In this document: in pieces, positions 1 through 8,463 of the stretch
Layout of the letters: each line of letters opens with the position of its first letter
Numbering within the stretch: position 1 is the stretch's first letter
Assembly: GCA_028278405.1 (NCBI GenBank)
Contig: JANQEK010000013.1
Coordinates: 1-34,347 of the forward strand
Direction of reading: 5' to 3'
Source: Nitrospinaceae bacterium
GTDB lineage: Bacteria > Nitrospinota > Nitrospinia > Nitrospinales > Nitrospinaceae
Length of the DNA: 34,347 nucleotides
Made by a program: the position numbers and the translations under genes
The notes under the pieces: generated by a model
Databases searched by the model: none
The model's input: the letters and a program-made list of their open reading frames with translations, nothing else
Told to the model about the DNA's origin: nothing

Positions 1-1
1 C

Positions 2-661
2 ATCGCCATCGACGGACCGGCGGGGAGCGGTAAAAGCACCGTCGCCCAGCTCATCGCCTCGCGCCTGAATTTCAAATATATTGAAACCGGGTCGATGTAT
101 CGGGCAGTGGCGTGGAAGGCGCAACAGGCTGGAATCGATCCCGAGGACGCGGAACGGGTCGCCGAAGTGGCCCGCACTATTTCCATCGAGTTTCTGCCGG
201 GAAACGACCGCCAGAAGGTGATGGTGGACGGAGAAGACCTGACGCCGCTGCTGAAAACGGAGATCATCGGGCGGCTGGCCGCGATCGTCGCCGCGAATGA
301 GGCGGTACGCGAGATCATGGTCGCACAGCAGCAGCAAATGGGACGCAACGGCAACGTGGTCATGGACGGACGGGATATCGGAACAGTGGTCTTCCCCGAC
401 GCCGACAAAAAATTTTTTATGGTCGCCGATCAAAAGGAGCGGGCCCAGCGACGTCATGAGGAAATCAAGGCCAAGTCTCCGGAAGTGACCTTTGAAAAAA
501 TTTACGAGCAATTACAGCAGCGGGATTTTGAAGATGAGAATCGAGCCGTGTCGCCGTTGGTGCCGGCGGAGGACTCGATCCGGCTGGACACAACTAAAAT
601 GGGCATCGACGACGTGGTGAACCGCATGATCGAAATCATCGGTCCGGTTCATTCACAGTAA
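2..661 (+). CDS. cmk: Cytidylate kinase (5' truncated by window)
   Basis: Transfers phosphate from ATP to CMP/dCMP in pyrimidine nucleotide supply, in the cytoplasm. The reading frame is open from base 2, so the first internal ATG at 95 is not the real start. The visible protein begins IAIDGPAGSGKSTVAQ, the P-loop of CMP kinases, followed by the substrate-binding stretch YIETGSMYRAVA and the later MDGRDIGTVVFPDA motif typical of Cmk. About 219 residues are visible; the family is usually about 220-230, so only a few residues are missing. It sits directly upstream of rpsA, a widespread bacterial arrangement that supports the call. The start codon lies outside the window. Confidence 0.95.
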   Translation: MAIDGPAGSGKSTVAQLIASRLNFKYIETGSMYRAVAWKAQQAGIDPEDAERVAEVARTISIEFLPGNDRQKVMVDGEDLTPLLKTEIIGRLAAIVAANEAVREIMVAQQQQMGRNGNVVMDGRDIGTVVFPDADKKFFMVADQKERAQRRHEEIKAKSPEVTFEKIYEQLQQRDFEDENRAVSPLVPAEDSIRLDTTKMGIDDVVNRMIEIIGPVHSQ

Positions 662-702
662 TATATTATTAACCTTAACCCGAAACATGAAGGAGAAGTA
701 AC

Positions 703-2412
703 GTGGTAAAAGCAGTTTTTGATCTTGACGACTCAATGGAAGAAGAATTAACCGCGGAAGAAAAAGCCGCGCATGCGGAAATGGAGGCCTATTTCGACAA
801 GAGCCTCAAAAATTTTCGTGAAGGAGAAATTATCACCGGCAAAGTGTTGGGGCTGTCCAAGGGATTGGTCACCGTCGACGTCGGGTTTAAATCGGAAGGC
901 ATCATCAGCCACAGCGAATTCCCCGAAGCGGAAAAGGATCTCCAAATCGGGGATGAAATCGAAGTATTTCTCGAGCGCGTGGAAGACAACAACGGCATTG
1001 TCGTTCTGTCCAAAGAGAAAGCGAACAAGATCAAAATCTGGGAAAAACTGGTTACTGCTTTTGAGGCGGAAGAAATCATCGAAGGAATTGTTGTTGCCAA
1101 GGCCAAAGGCGGCTTGACGGTCGATATCGGACTCAAATCATTTCTGCCCGGTTCTCAAATCGATCTGCGCCCGGTGCGCAACCTGGAAAAACTGATCGGC
1201 GAAAAGTTCCAGATGAAAATCATCAAAATGAACAAAAAGCGCGGCAACATCGTGCTTTCACGCCGAATCCTGCTCGAAGAGGAACGCAAACAGGCCCGCG
1301 CCGGCACCCTGACCAAGATGGAAGAGGGTAATCAGGTCGAAGGCATTGTCAAGAACATCACCGATTACGGTGTGTTCATCGACCTGGGCGGTATCGACGG
1401 CCTGTTGCACATCACCGACATGTCTTGGGGACGCGTCAACCATCCTTCGGAAATGTTCGCCATCGGCGACAAGGTGACCGTAATGGTCCTCAAGTACGAT
1501 AAGGAAAAAGAGCGCGTCTCCCTGGGCCTCAAACAGATCACCCCGGATCCGTGGGTGGACGTGGACAACAAGTATCCGGTTCAGACCCGCATATCCGGAA
1601 AAGTGGTGAGCATCACCGACTACGGTGCTTTTGTGGAACTGGAAAAAGGCATCGAAGGACTGGTTCATGTTTCCGAGATGTCGTGGAGCCGTCACGTCAA
1701 GCATCCCAGCAAAATGGTGAGTATTGGGGATACGGTGGAAGCGGTGGTCCTGACTCTGGACAAGGAAAAGAAACGGATTTCCCTGGGCATGAAGCAAATC
1801 GAACCGAACCCGTGGGACAGCATCGAGCAGAAATATCCCATCGGTACGGAAGTCGAGGGACTGGTGAGAAATCTGACCGATTTTGGGGCGTTTATTGAAC
1901 TGGAAGACGGGGTGGACGGATTGATCCATATTTCCGATTTATCCTGGAACAAAAAGATCAAACATCCATCCGAAGTGCTCAAGAAGAAAGACAAGGTCAA
2001 AGCAGCGGTATTGAATATCGATAAGGAAGCCTGCCGTATTTCTCTCGGTATCAAGCAACTTGAGGCCGATCCCTGGGAAAAAATTCCCGAGCAGTATCCC
2101 ATCGGGAAAGAGGTCACGGGGACCATCATCAAAGTTACCGGATTCGGAGCCTTCGCGGAATTCGACGACGGGCTGGAAGGCCTGATCCACGTTTCGCAAC
2201 TGGATTCGGAAAAAGTGACGCATCCGGAAAAAGTGGTCAGCGTGGGAGATGAAATAAAGGCCAAGGTGATCAAGGTCGATACCAGCAGCAAAAAAATCGG
2301 ACTCAGCATCAAAGCATTCAAAGAGAACCTCGATCCTTCACAGATCGATCTGGAAGAGGTACAATTAGATATCCCTTCCGAAGATGAGGAGGAAACAAAA
2401 ACCGAAGAATAA
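703..2412 (+). CDS. rpsA: 30S ribosomal protein S1
   Basis: Binds mRNA at the small ribosomal subunit and assists initiation on structured leaders. The 569-residue protein carries six S1 (OB-fold) repeats at roughly residues 37-104, 123-188, 206-276, 292-364, 379-449 and 464-533. The last four contain the strongest versions, for example ITDYGVFIDLGGIDGLLHIT and LTDFGAFIELEDGVDGLIHI. Length and repeat number match the full-length Gram-negative S1. The start is GTG at 703, chosen because AGGAG lies at 691-695 with a 7-base spacing and no better in-frame start is nearby. The C-terminus is acidic (EDEEETKTEE). It lies 41 bases after cmk and 10 bases before sppA, probably in one transcription unit. 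Confidence 0.97.
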   Translation: MVKAVFDLDDSMEEELTAEEKAAHAEMEAYFDKSLKNFREGEIITGKVLGLSKGLVTVDVGFKSEGIISHSEFPEAEKDLQIGDEIEVFLERVEDNNGIVVLSKEKANKIKIWEKLVTAFEAEEIIEGIVVAKAKGGLTVDIGLKSFLPGSQIDLRPVRNLEKLIGEKFQMKIIKMNKKRGNIVLSRRILLEEERKQARAGTLTKMEEGNQVEGIVKNITDYGVFIDLGGIDGLLHITDMSWGRVNHPSEMFAIGDKVTVMVLKYDKEKERVSLGLKQITPDPWVDVDNKYPVQTRISGKVVSITDYGAFVELEKGIEGLVHVSEMSWSRHVKHPSKMVSIGDTVEAVVLTLDKEKKRISLGMKQIEPNPWDSIEQKYPIGTEVEGLVRNLTDFGAFIELEDGVDGLIHISDLSWNKKIKHPSEVLKKKDKVKAAVLNIDKEACRISLGIKQLEADPWEKIPEQYPIGKEVTGTIIKVTGFGAFAEFDDGLEGLIHVSQLDSEKVTHPEKVVSVGDEIKAKVIKVDTSSKKIGLSIKAFKENLDPSQIDLEEVQLDIPSEDEEETKTEE

Positions 2413-2422
2413 GAGGTTCTGA

Positions 2423-3337
2423 ATGCAGCCTATACCGCCTGAAGAAAAACCGAAAAAATCGTTTGGCCGGGCCATCCTTTATTTTGTATTGGGTCTGGTC
2501 GCCCTGGTCGTTTTATCGTCAGTATTCGGCCGTTTTCTTTCAGAAGGGGGACTGGATGACGGCAACGAAAAAATCGCTTTGGTGGAAGTCGCCGGAGCGA
2601 TCATGGACTCGAAGGAGATCGTTCGCCAGCTTTCCCAATACCGCCGCGATGATGATATCAAGGCCATCATATTGAGAATTGATTCTCCGGGAGGTGCCGT
2701 AGCACCCTCTCAGGAAATTCACGACGAAGTCCTCCGAGTCCGGGCGGATAACAAGAAAATCTACGCGTCCATGGGGAATCTCGCGGCTTCCGGAGGTTAT
2801 TACATCGCCGTAGCCGCCGACCGCATTTTTGCCAACCCGGGAACCCTCACCGGCAGCATCGGCGTCATCATGGCATTCAGCAACGCTGAGAAACTGATGA
2901 ATAAAATCGGGTTGGAGCCGCAAGTGGTCAAAAGCGGTAAGTACAAAGATGTCGGGTCTCCCGTCCGCAAAATGACCGCCGAGGAACGAATTTACCTGCA
3001 ACGCGTGATCAACGATGTTCACCAGCAGTTCATCGACGCCGTTGCCAAAGGCCGCAACATCACCACCAAACAAGCCAAAAAACTGGCCGATGGCCGGGTG
3101 TTTACCGGACGGCAGGCCCTCAAGTTGAAAATGGTTGACGAAATGGGTGGACTGGAAGACGCGATTGCACAATTGGGAGAAGCCGTGGGTATCAAAGGCC
3201 GGCCCAAGGTCATATGGGAAGCGCCGCCCAAGGGAATCATGGAATGGCTGCTGGAAAGCTCGTTTCCCAAAGAGTTCAAGACCAATTGGATACCTTCACA
3301 GTTTCCCTCCCTCCAGTATCTTTGGTTGCCAGGTTAG
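2423..3337 (+). CDS. sppA: Signal peptide peptidase SppA, short form
   Basis: Membrane serine protease of the S49 family that degrades cleaved signal peptides and other membrane fragments. There is one N-terminal membrane segment (about residues 17-36). The protease domain follows, with the SPGG motif at 88-91, the nucleophile region NLAASGGYYIA (Ser123) and the general-base region SGKYKDVGSP (Lys175). The 52-residue Ser-Lys spacing agrees with what I recall for the Bacillus short SppA. At 304 residues it is the single-domain type, not the 67-kDa duplicated E. coli type. It follows rpsA by 10 bases, between rpsA and the IHF-like gene, which are usually closer neighbours. The family assignment is firm; the natural substrates are not shown. 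Confidence 0.92.
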   Translation: MQPIPPEEKPKKSFGRAILYFVLGLVALVVLSSVFGRFLSEGGLDDGNEKIALVEVAGAIMDSKEIVRQLSQYRRDDDIKAIILRIDSPGGAVAPSQEIHDEVLRVRADNKKIYASMGNLAASGGYYIAVAADRIFANPGTLTGSIGVIMAFSNAEKLMNKIGLEPQVVKSGKYKDVGSPVRKMTAEERIYLQRVINDVHQQFIDAVAKGRNITTKQAKKLADGRVFTGRQALKLKMVDEMGGLEDAIAQLGEAVGIKGRPKVIWEAPPKGIMEWLLESSFPKEFKTNWIPSQFPSLQYLWLPG

Positions 3338-3396
3338 ACCATTTTTTCAATTTAATTCCCATACCGATGATTTTTAAGCTCGGGAATTTTATCCAA

Positions 3397-3415
3397 GGGC
3401 ACCATCGCGGTGCCC
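3397..3415 (+). other. Perfect hairpin after sppA
   Basis: GGGCACC (3397-3403) and GGTGCCC (3409-3415) form a perfect 7-bp stem around the 5-base loop ATCGC, about 60 bases after the sppA stop. No T-run follows, so it is not a classical intrinsic terminator. It may stabilise the 3' end of the cmk-rpsA-sppA transcript or be a protein site. Confidence 0.4.
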
Positions 3416-3533
3416 GGTCCAATTCCATAAACCGTAAAAATTCAAAAAATTATGGCCCTACCGGCCAGGACCCGGGCGGCTTTCTCCCCTCCAAACAGGC
3501 CATAAATTTAGCCGCCCAAAACCTTCAAAACGC

Positions 3534-3561
3534 TTGACTTGTTTGGAGTTAATGATATACT
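3534..3561 (+). promoter_or_regulatory. Sigma70-type promoter for the IHF/HU gene
   Basis: TTGACT (3534-3539) and TATACT (3556-3561) are separated by 16 bases, and the start codon at 3595 follows after a strong ribosome-binding site AAGGGGAG (3577-3584). Both hexamers match the consensus at five of six positions. This suggests the gene has its own promoter apart from the upstream unit. Confidence 0.7.
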
Positions 3562-3594
3562 CGCCCAAACTTTTCTAAGGGGAGACTCATTTAA

Positions 3595-3897
3595 ATGACC
3601 AAAGCGGAATTGGTAGAAAAGGTTGCGGGGCAGATCAACCTGACCAAAAAGCAGACAGAGGTTGTGGTCAATACTGTCTTTCAAAGTATTACCGAGTCTC
3701 TGGCGCAGGGGAAGAAGGTTGAATTAAGAGGATTTGGCAGTTTTCGAGTTCGAAGCAGAAACGCACGGATCGGGAGAAACCCGAAATCCGGAGATCGCGT
3801 GGATGTCCCCGCCAAACGGGTGCCTTTTTTCAAAGCGGGCAAGGAACTGCGGGAATTGGTGGACGGCGAGCTGGATATCTCAGCTGATGCCCAGTAA
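3595..3897 (+). CDS. IHF/HU-family DNA-bending protein, IHF-beta-like
   Basis: Small nucleoid protein that bends DNA as a dimer. The 100-residue sequence shows the family layout: two N-terminal helices (MTKAELVEKVAGQ...), the GFGSF signature near residue 46, the beta-arm motif IGRNPKSGD and the C-terminal helix (FKAGKELRELVDG). Its place just after cmk-rpsA matches that of ihfB (himD) in many Proteobacteria, so an IHF-beta role is likely. Sequence alone does not separate IHF from HU here. It has its own promoter and is followed by a strong terminator, so it is probably monocistronic and well expressed. Confidence 0.9.
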   Translation: MTKAELVEKVAGQINLTKKQTEVVVNTVFQSITESLAQGKKVELRGFGSFRVRSRNARIGRNPKSGDRVDVPAKRVPFFKAGKELRELVDGELDISADAQ

Positions 3898-3954
3898 AAC
3901 CTTTTTCAACTAAAGGTTTTTCTCAGATTTTCCGGACTTCCGGAGTACCGAATA

Positions 3955-3979
3955 AGCAGGGTTTCCCCTGCTTTTTTTA
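3955..3979 (+). terminator. Intrinsic terminator after IHF/HU gene
   Basis: AGCAGGG (3955-3961) pairs with CCCTGCT (3966-3972) around a TTTC loop and is followed by a run of seven T (3972-3978). This is a textbook rho-independent terminator for the upstream gene. Confidence 0.88.
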
Positions 3980-4068
3980 TTTCCCGATCCCTTCGACTGG
4001 TTGACCGAGACTCCCTTCCCACCCGCTGATTAATCGTCGATTGCTACTTCCTTTTTCAAAATATCATC

Positions 4069-5136
4069 ATGCCCGGAAACACGTTTGGACAGTTATTCAG
4101 AATAACCACTTGGGGTGAATCCCATGGTCCCAGTATTGGCGTCGTCGTCGACGGCTGCCCTGCCGGTCTGCCTCTATCCGAAAAGGATATTCAGGTCGAA
4201 CTGGACCGTCGCCGAACCGGCCAGAGCAAAGTCACCACCACTCGCAAAGAGCCGGATCAAATTCGATTTCTATCCGGAATCTTTAAAGGCAAAACCACCG
4301 GCACCCCTCTGGCCATGATGGTGGAAAACAGCGATGCCGATTCCTCCAAATACGAATTGATCAAACATCTGTACCGGCCTGGTCACGCCGATTTCACCTA
4401 CGATCAGAAATACGGATTCCGTGATTACCGCGGGGGCGGACGCTCCAGCGCACGGGAAACCGTGGGGCGTGTGGCTGCCGGAGCAATTGCCAAAAAACTT
4501 CTGGCCCGGCACAAAATCAAGGTCTTCGCTTTTACCCGTCAGATCGGAGAACATGTCGCCCAAACGTTCAGCCAGAAAGAAATTGAAAAAAATATCGTCC
4601 GCTGCCCGGATAAAAAAATAGCGGAGCAAATGGTGGAAGCCGTCATGCAAGCCCGCAAGGATGGCGATTCGCTGGGCGGAGTGATCGAAGTGGTCGCCCA
4701 GGGAGTTCCGCCGGGGCTCGGAGAACCCGTATTCGACCGGTTGGATGCCGATCTGGCCAAAGCGCTGATGTGCCTGCCGGCAGTTAAAGGTGTGGAAGTC
4801 GGCATCGGATTCGAGGCGGCGCGTCTTAAAGGATCGGAATGCAATGACGTCTTCATTGCCAAGGGTAAAAAGATCACTACAAAAACCAACAATGCCGGGG
4901 GTGTTCTCGGCGGCATTTCCAACGGCAACGATATCGTCGTGCGCATGGTGGTCAAGCCAACGTCTTCCATCAACCGCCAACAGGACACCGTCACCCAAAA
5001 AGGTAAAAAAGCCAAAATTCGGGTTGAAGGACGGCATGATCCCTGTGTCGCGCCCCGCGCCGTACCCATGGCCGAAGCGATGGTCGCACTGGTTTTGATC
5101 GATCATCTACTCCGCCACCAGCAATCCAAACTCTGA
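4069..5136 (+). CDS. aroC: Chorismate synthase
   Basis: Last step of the shikimate pathway: converts 5-enolpyruvylshikimate-3-phosphate to chorismate using reduced FMN. The 355-residue protein has the usual family length. It begins with the highly conserved N-terminus [18 protein letters not shown], has the [11 protein letters not shown] segment near residue 48, the [15 protein letters not shown] motif near 120-135, and the C-terminal [18 protein letters not shown] motif. No strong ribosome-binding site is seen upstream of the ATG at 4069, but homology places the start there. It stands 171 bases after the IHF/HU gene, beyond a terminator, and just before a nitrilase-family gene. Confidence 0.97.
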   Translation: MPGNTFGQLFRITTWGESHGPSIGVVVDGCPAGLPLSEKDIQVELDRRRTGQSKVTTTRKEPDQIRFLSGIFKGKTTGTPLAMMVENSDADSSKYELIKHLYRPGHADFTYDQKYGFRDYRGGGRSSARETVGRVAAGAIAKKLLARHKIKVFAFTRQIGEHVAQTFSQKEIEKNIVRCPDKKIAEQMVEAVMQARKDGDSLGGVIEVVAQGVPPGLGEPVFDRLDADLAKALMCLPAVKGVEVGIGFEAARLKGSECNDVFIAKGKKITTKTNNAGGVLGGISNGNDIVVRMVVKPTSSINRQQDTVTQKGKKAKIRVEGRHDPCVAPRAVPMAEAMVALVLIDHLLRHQQSKL

Positions 5137-5137
5137 G

Positions 5138-5160
5138 ATTTGCTCCGGGCCTCGCCCGGG
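5138..5160. repeat. Palindromic repeat, short hairpin type
   Basis: The element begins ATTTGCTCCGGGC right after the aroC stop. CCGGGC (5145-5150) pairs with GCCCGG (5154-5159) around a 3-base loop. Apart from one loop base, it matches the element at 14970-14991. Related copies lie at 11001-11018 and 14101-14117. Confidence 0.6.
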
Positions 5161-5174
5161 TTGTACAATAAACC

Positions 5175-5990
5175 ATGTCATCCATCATCCAGGCAGGCTT
5201 TCTACAAACCCGGCCCGAATTCGGGGCGGTGCAAGCGAATCTCGATCACGCCAAAAAGCTCTGGGGAGAGCGTAAGGCTGACCTGCTCGTCCTCCCCGAA
5301 TTGTTCAGTACCGGCTACCAGTTCCAGTCCCTGGCCGAAGCGCGGAATCTTTCCGAACCCATCCCTGATGGACCCACCACCGATTTTCTGATCGACTGGG
5401 CACAAAATGCGGGGATGACGATTGTCGCTGGTCTCGCGGAACGGGAAGGGAAAGCCCTTTACAATTCTGCAGTCATCGTAGGCCCTGAGGGCCTGATCGG
5501 GAAATTCCGCAAAGCCCACATCTTCGATACCGAAAACAATTTCTTTGAGCCAGGAGATCTGCCGTTCACGGTGTTCGATGCCGGGTTTGCCAAAATCGGG
5601 ATCATGATCTGCTTCGACTGGCGGTTCCCGGAAACAGCCCGCACGCTGGCCCTGCAGGGAGCGGATATTATCGCCCATCCGTCCAATCTGGTGCTTCCGC
5701 ACTGCCCGCAGGCGATGATCACCCGGTGCCTGGAAAACAGAGTGTACGCCGTGACCTCCGACCGCGTGGGATCTGAAAAACGGGTCGCCGGTGACCCCAT
5801 GAAATTCATAGGCCAAAGCCAGGTGGTCGACCCCGACGGCACAGTTATGGTGCGTGCTTCTGAAGACCGGGAGGAAGCGCATGTCGTGGAAATCGACCTC
5901 GAAAAGGCTCGAAATAAACGGATTAACGGTCGCAACGACCTGTTCGCGGACCGGCGGGAAGACCTTTACAGGGTCGACGGGAAAGGTTAA
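5175..5990 (+). CDS. Nitrilase-family carbon-nitrogen hydrolase
   Basis: Predicted amidase of the nitrilase superfamily, which hydrolyses non-peptide C-N bonds through a Glu-Lys-Cys triad. All three residues are visible: Glu42 in LPELFSTGY, Lys113 in GKFRKAHIFD and Cys146 in IMICFDWRFPE. At 271 residues it is a single catalytic domain with no export signal. The subfamily (omega-amidase, deaminated-glutathione amidase, carbamoylputrescine amidase) cannot be fixed from sequence by eye. It lies 38 bases after aroC, separated only by a palindromic repeat, and a likely terminator follows. Confidence 0.88.
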   Translation: MSSIIQAGFLQTRPEFGAVQANLDHAKKLWGERKADLLVLPELFSTGYQFQSLAEARNLSEPIPDGPTTDFLIDWAQNAGMTIVAGLAEREGKALYNSAVIVGPEGLIGKFRKAHIFDTENNFFEPGDLPFTVFDAGFAKIGIMICFDWRFPETARTLALQGADIIAHPSNLVLPHCPQAMITRCLENRVYAVTSDRVGSEKRVAGDPMKFIGQSQVVDPDGTVMVRASEDREEAHVVEIDLEKARNKRINGRNDLFADRREDLYRVDGKG

Positions 5991-6021
5991 GATAACCTTC
6001 TTCAACCCGAATAAAAATATC

Positions 6022-6052
6022 CGTCCGGCAGAGCTTGTTAGCCGGGCGTTTT
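6022..6052 (+). terminator. Likely intrinsic terminator after nitrilase gene
   Basis: CGTCCGGC (6022-6029) pairs with GCCGGGCG (6041-6048), 8 bp with one G-T pair, around an 11-base loop, followed by TTTT. It lies 32 bases after the nitrilase stop. It could also attenuate read-through into the next gene at 6073. Confidence 0.6.
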
Positions 6053-6072
6053 ATATTGCAAGTGAGATTCTA

Positions 6073-6498
6073 ATGGAAAAACCCAAATCGCGATTTATCA
6101 AAACCGACGACAACACCATTTACGACTCTCTGACCAGCCTCATGTGGATGGCCAACGATTCCCGCCTGGATTTGGACAAGGAAGTGTCTTGGGACGAAGC
6201 CCATGAATACGCCAGGGACATGAACGAAAAAAAATTTGCCGGCCACTCGGATTGGCGGATGCCGACCATCCATGAAGCGTCTTCGCTGTTTGACGAGGAA
6301 AAACTGAACAAGGATTTCAAGGGGGGCGATATCAAGCTGGATTCAATATTTCCACCGGGCGCGGGCAACTGCTCCTGGACCAGCGATGAACGCGGCACCG
6401 AAGCTCAGATTGTTTTCTACCTCAACGGCTGTCCCTACTGGTACGATAAAAACGATAAAACCATTTCCCACGCCGTCCGCCTGGTTCGACGGGGTTAG
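6073..6498 (+). CDS. DUF1566 (Lcl-like) domain protein
   Basis: A 141-residue protein that is essentially one DUF1566 domain. Characteristic features are the LMWMANDS segment near residue 23, the WDEAHEYARDMN helix, the signature SDWRMPTIHEASSLFD near 60-75 and the terminal aromatic/arginine strand SHAVRLVRRG. The frame is open further upstream (to 5854), but that stretch lies inside the nitrilase gene; ATG 6073 begins the conserved domain and follows the terminator. No signal peptide is visible, although many family members are exported. The domain is lectin-like by fold in some members; no function can be assigned. Confidence 0.75.
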   Translation: MEKPKSRFIKTDDNTIYDSLTSLMWMANDSRLDLDKEVSWDEAHEYARDMNEKKFAGHSDWRMPTIHEASSLFDEEKLNKDFKGGDIKLDSIFPPGAGNCSWTSDERGTEAQIVFYLNGCPYWYDKNDKTISHAVRLVRRG

Positions 6499-6515
6499 TC
6501 CTCACACCGGAACTC

Positions 6516-7757
6516 TCAGTCTTTCAGCCCCCGCTGGACCAGCTTGCCGATGGTCAGCCCCTGAACGAGGATAGAAAACACCACCACGACATAAGTCATC
6601 ATTAGAATCAATTCCCGTTCGGGAGATGCGGGCAGGGAGAGCGCCAGCGCCACGGAAATACCGCCCCTCAACCCGCCCCACGTCAGCACCTTGATCGCAT
6701 TCGGGCTGAACTCGCGTTTGAATTTCATAAGCCAAATGGGGAGACTCACCCCTATGAACCGAGCCAGCAGAACGACGGGTATCGCGATCAAACCGGCTTT
6801 AAAACTGGACAGATCGAACGTCACGATCAACAGTTCGAAACCCAGCAAAACAAACAAGACTCCATTTAGAATTTCATCGATCAATTCCCAGAACAAGTCC
6901 ACGTGCTCGATGGTCTTTTCTGACATCGCCAAGGTACGACCTTTGTTGCCGATCAGCAATCCTGCCGTCACCGCTGCAATCGGTGCAGAAATATGCATCG
7001 CCTCTGCCGCGGAATAGCTGGCGAAGACCAGAGCCAGTGTGATCAATACTTCGACCTGATAATTGTCCACCGTACGCAATAGACGATACGCCCCATACCC
7101 CGTCGCCAAACCGAATAACGCGCCGCCTACTGCTTCTTTAAAAAATAAAAGAGCGATCGATCCCACTGTCGGTTCGTGAGTGCCATTGGCGATGCCCAGA
7201 ATTACGATGAAGATCACCACGGCTATGCCATCGTTGAACAGGGACTCACCGGCAATTTTGGTCTCTAATTCTTTAGGTGCGCCGACGGTTTTTAAAATGG
7301 CCAGTACCGCAATGGGGTCGGTCGGGGAAATCAATGAACCAAACAACAAACAATAGATAAAGGGTATACCGACTCCAAGCCAGTCCAACACAAAGTACAT
7401 CAATCCTGCGACAATACCTGTCGATAAAACCACCCCGAAAGATGCCAAAAGACTAATGATCCATTTCTGCTTCGCGAGATCTTCCAGATTGATATGCAAT
7501 GAACCGGCAAACAGCAATGCACCCAGTATTCCGTGCAGGACCAGTTGATCAAAGTCGATGGACTCTAATATTGATCGCGCGGAATCCTCCAACCCCGGAA
7601 TCCATTTTAATTCTCCCAATGTAACCAGAATCACTGAAAACACGAGGGCGATCGCCATCAGCCCGATGCTGGTGGGAAACTTGAGGAAACGATGATTGAT
7701 ATAACTGAACCCGGCGGTGATGAACATCAGCCAGGCAATGAGATCCAAAGTGGTCAT
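6516..7757 (-). CDS. CPA1-type Na+/H+ antiporter
   Basis: Integral membrane cation/proton exchanger of the Na_H_Exchanger (CPA1, NhaP/NHE-like) family. The 413 residues are nearly all hydrophobic segments, about 12 membrane spans. The diagnostic stretches are SLISPTDPIAVLAILK (the TDP motif of the broken helix) and AGESLFNDGIAVVIF (the ND motif that binds the ion). Near the end, LTWGGLRGGISVALALSLP is the conserved arginine-containing span. There is no long cytoplasmic C-terminal domain. It lies 4 bases after the exported-protein gene at 7762-8310 and may be co-transcribed with it. Ion choice (Na+, K+, Li+) cannot be told by eye. Confidence 0.92.
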   Translation of the reverse strand: MTTLDLIAWLMFITAGFSYINHRFLKFPTSIGLMAIALVFSVILVTLGELKWIPGLEDSARSILESIDFDQLVLHGILGALLFAGSLHINLEDLAKQKWIISLLASFGVVLSTGIVAGLMYFVLDWLGVGIPFIYCLLFGSLISPTDPIAVLAILKTVGAPKELETKIAGESLFNDGIAVVIFIVILGIANGTHEPTVGSIALLFFKEAVGGALFGLATGYGAYRLLRTVDNYQVEVLITLALVFASYSAAEAMHISAPIAAVTAGLLIGNKGRTLAMSEKTIEHVDLFWELIDEILNGVLFVLLGFELLIVTFDLSSFKAGLIAIPVVLLARFIGVSLPIWLMKFKREFSPNAIKVLTWGGLRGGISVALALSLPASPERELILMMTYVVVVFSILVQGLTIGKLVQRGLKD

Positions 7758-7761
7758 TCGG

Positions 7762-8310
7762 TCATTTCATGAGTTTGGGATTGGGGAGCATTTGCCCGAA
7801 GGCGGGGACTTGTTCGTCCTGCTCGGTCAACTGCCGATACAATTTGTGAAATTGAAACGTGTCCAGAGCCGGATCGAGCAAATCACGCAGCTGTTGCTTA
7901 TTAATGGGCTGTTGTGAGCTTTCCGCGAACAGCGAAGTTCCGAGGCCGATCCAATGTCCGGAAACAAAACTCTGATGCACCAGGCTGTTCACCTCTCCAT
8001 AATAGATCAACGCCTGCTGCAGGGCATGACGGGCTACGTATGCCGGAACACACGAGCCAATGGCAGCCACCCGCGAAGGATTCTTCCCCGGATAAGCCCA
8101 CAATGCGGCATAGGTATATCCCATGGCTTCAAACTGGCGCCGCATGGTCCGGTAATCCTTCATATCTTTTTTGGAAATCCACGCTTCAATTTTGATAGGC
8201 CGCTCCTCGATAGGACGGCAGGGTTCCTTCGCGTAAACGGGAGTCCCAAAAGATCCCTGAAGTATAACCGCCAAAATAGACACGGCAACTGATTTCAGCC
8301 TTTGTTTCAT
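7762..8310 (-). CDS. Exported protein of unknown function, copy A
   Basis: Not a family I recognise. The 182-residue protein has a signal peptide (residues 1-27, ending TPVYA), then a mature region with two cysteines, Cys31 in EPCRPIEE and Cys87 in AIGSCVPAYVARH. The segment HWIGLGTSLFAESSQQ and the motif FHKLYRQL near the end also stand out. The protein at 8958-9512 shares all of these motifs and the same 56-residue cysteine spacing, so the two are paralogs. A periplasmic disulfide between the cysteines is plausible. It is immediately upstream (4 bases) of the Na+/H+ antiporter gene. Function unknown. Confidence 0.75.
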   Translation of the reverse strand: MKQRLKSVAVSILAVILQGSFGTPVYAKEPCRPIEERPIKIEAWISKKDMKDYRTMRRQFEAMGYTYAALWAYPGKNPSRVAAIGSCVPAYVARHALQQALIYYGEVNSLVHQSFVSGHWIGLGTSLFAESSQQPINKQQLRDLLDPALDTFQFHKLYRQLTEQDEQVPAFGQMLPNPKLMK

Positions 8311-8463
8311 GACGTCAAGACTCTAAGAACAGGCTTTCATTAACGATCCGCGCCCCATATTAACAGGAGATTCGTTTTTTTCATCAACCCATTTCACACA
8401 CCTTCCAAATAACCTTCTAACACAAAGAACTGATCTTATTACAAACCATTAAGGAGAATTATT

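Noticed and set aside
1258-1929. Long open frame on the - strand inside rpsA (223 codons)
   Set aside because: It runs antisense to a clear ribosomal protein S1 gene, its product shows no family motifs, and it has no ribosome-binding site.
3214-3537. Short + strand frame overlapping the sppA end and the gap after it
   Set aside because: Out of frame with sppA, low-complexity product, and it runs over the hairpin at 3397-3415 and the promoter region.
4270-5106. Long open frame on the - strand inside aroC (278 codons)
   Set aside because: Antisense shadow of a clearly conserved chorismate synthase; product unlike any family I know.
5202-6005. Long open frame on the - strand inside the nitrilase gene (267 codons)
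   Set aside because: Antisense shadow of a gene with a full Glu-Lys-Cys triad; no independent support.
5854-6072. Upstream extension of the DUF1566 frame
   Set aside because: It lies inside the nitrilase gene and the terminator; the conserved domain starts at ATG 6073.
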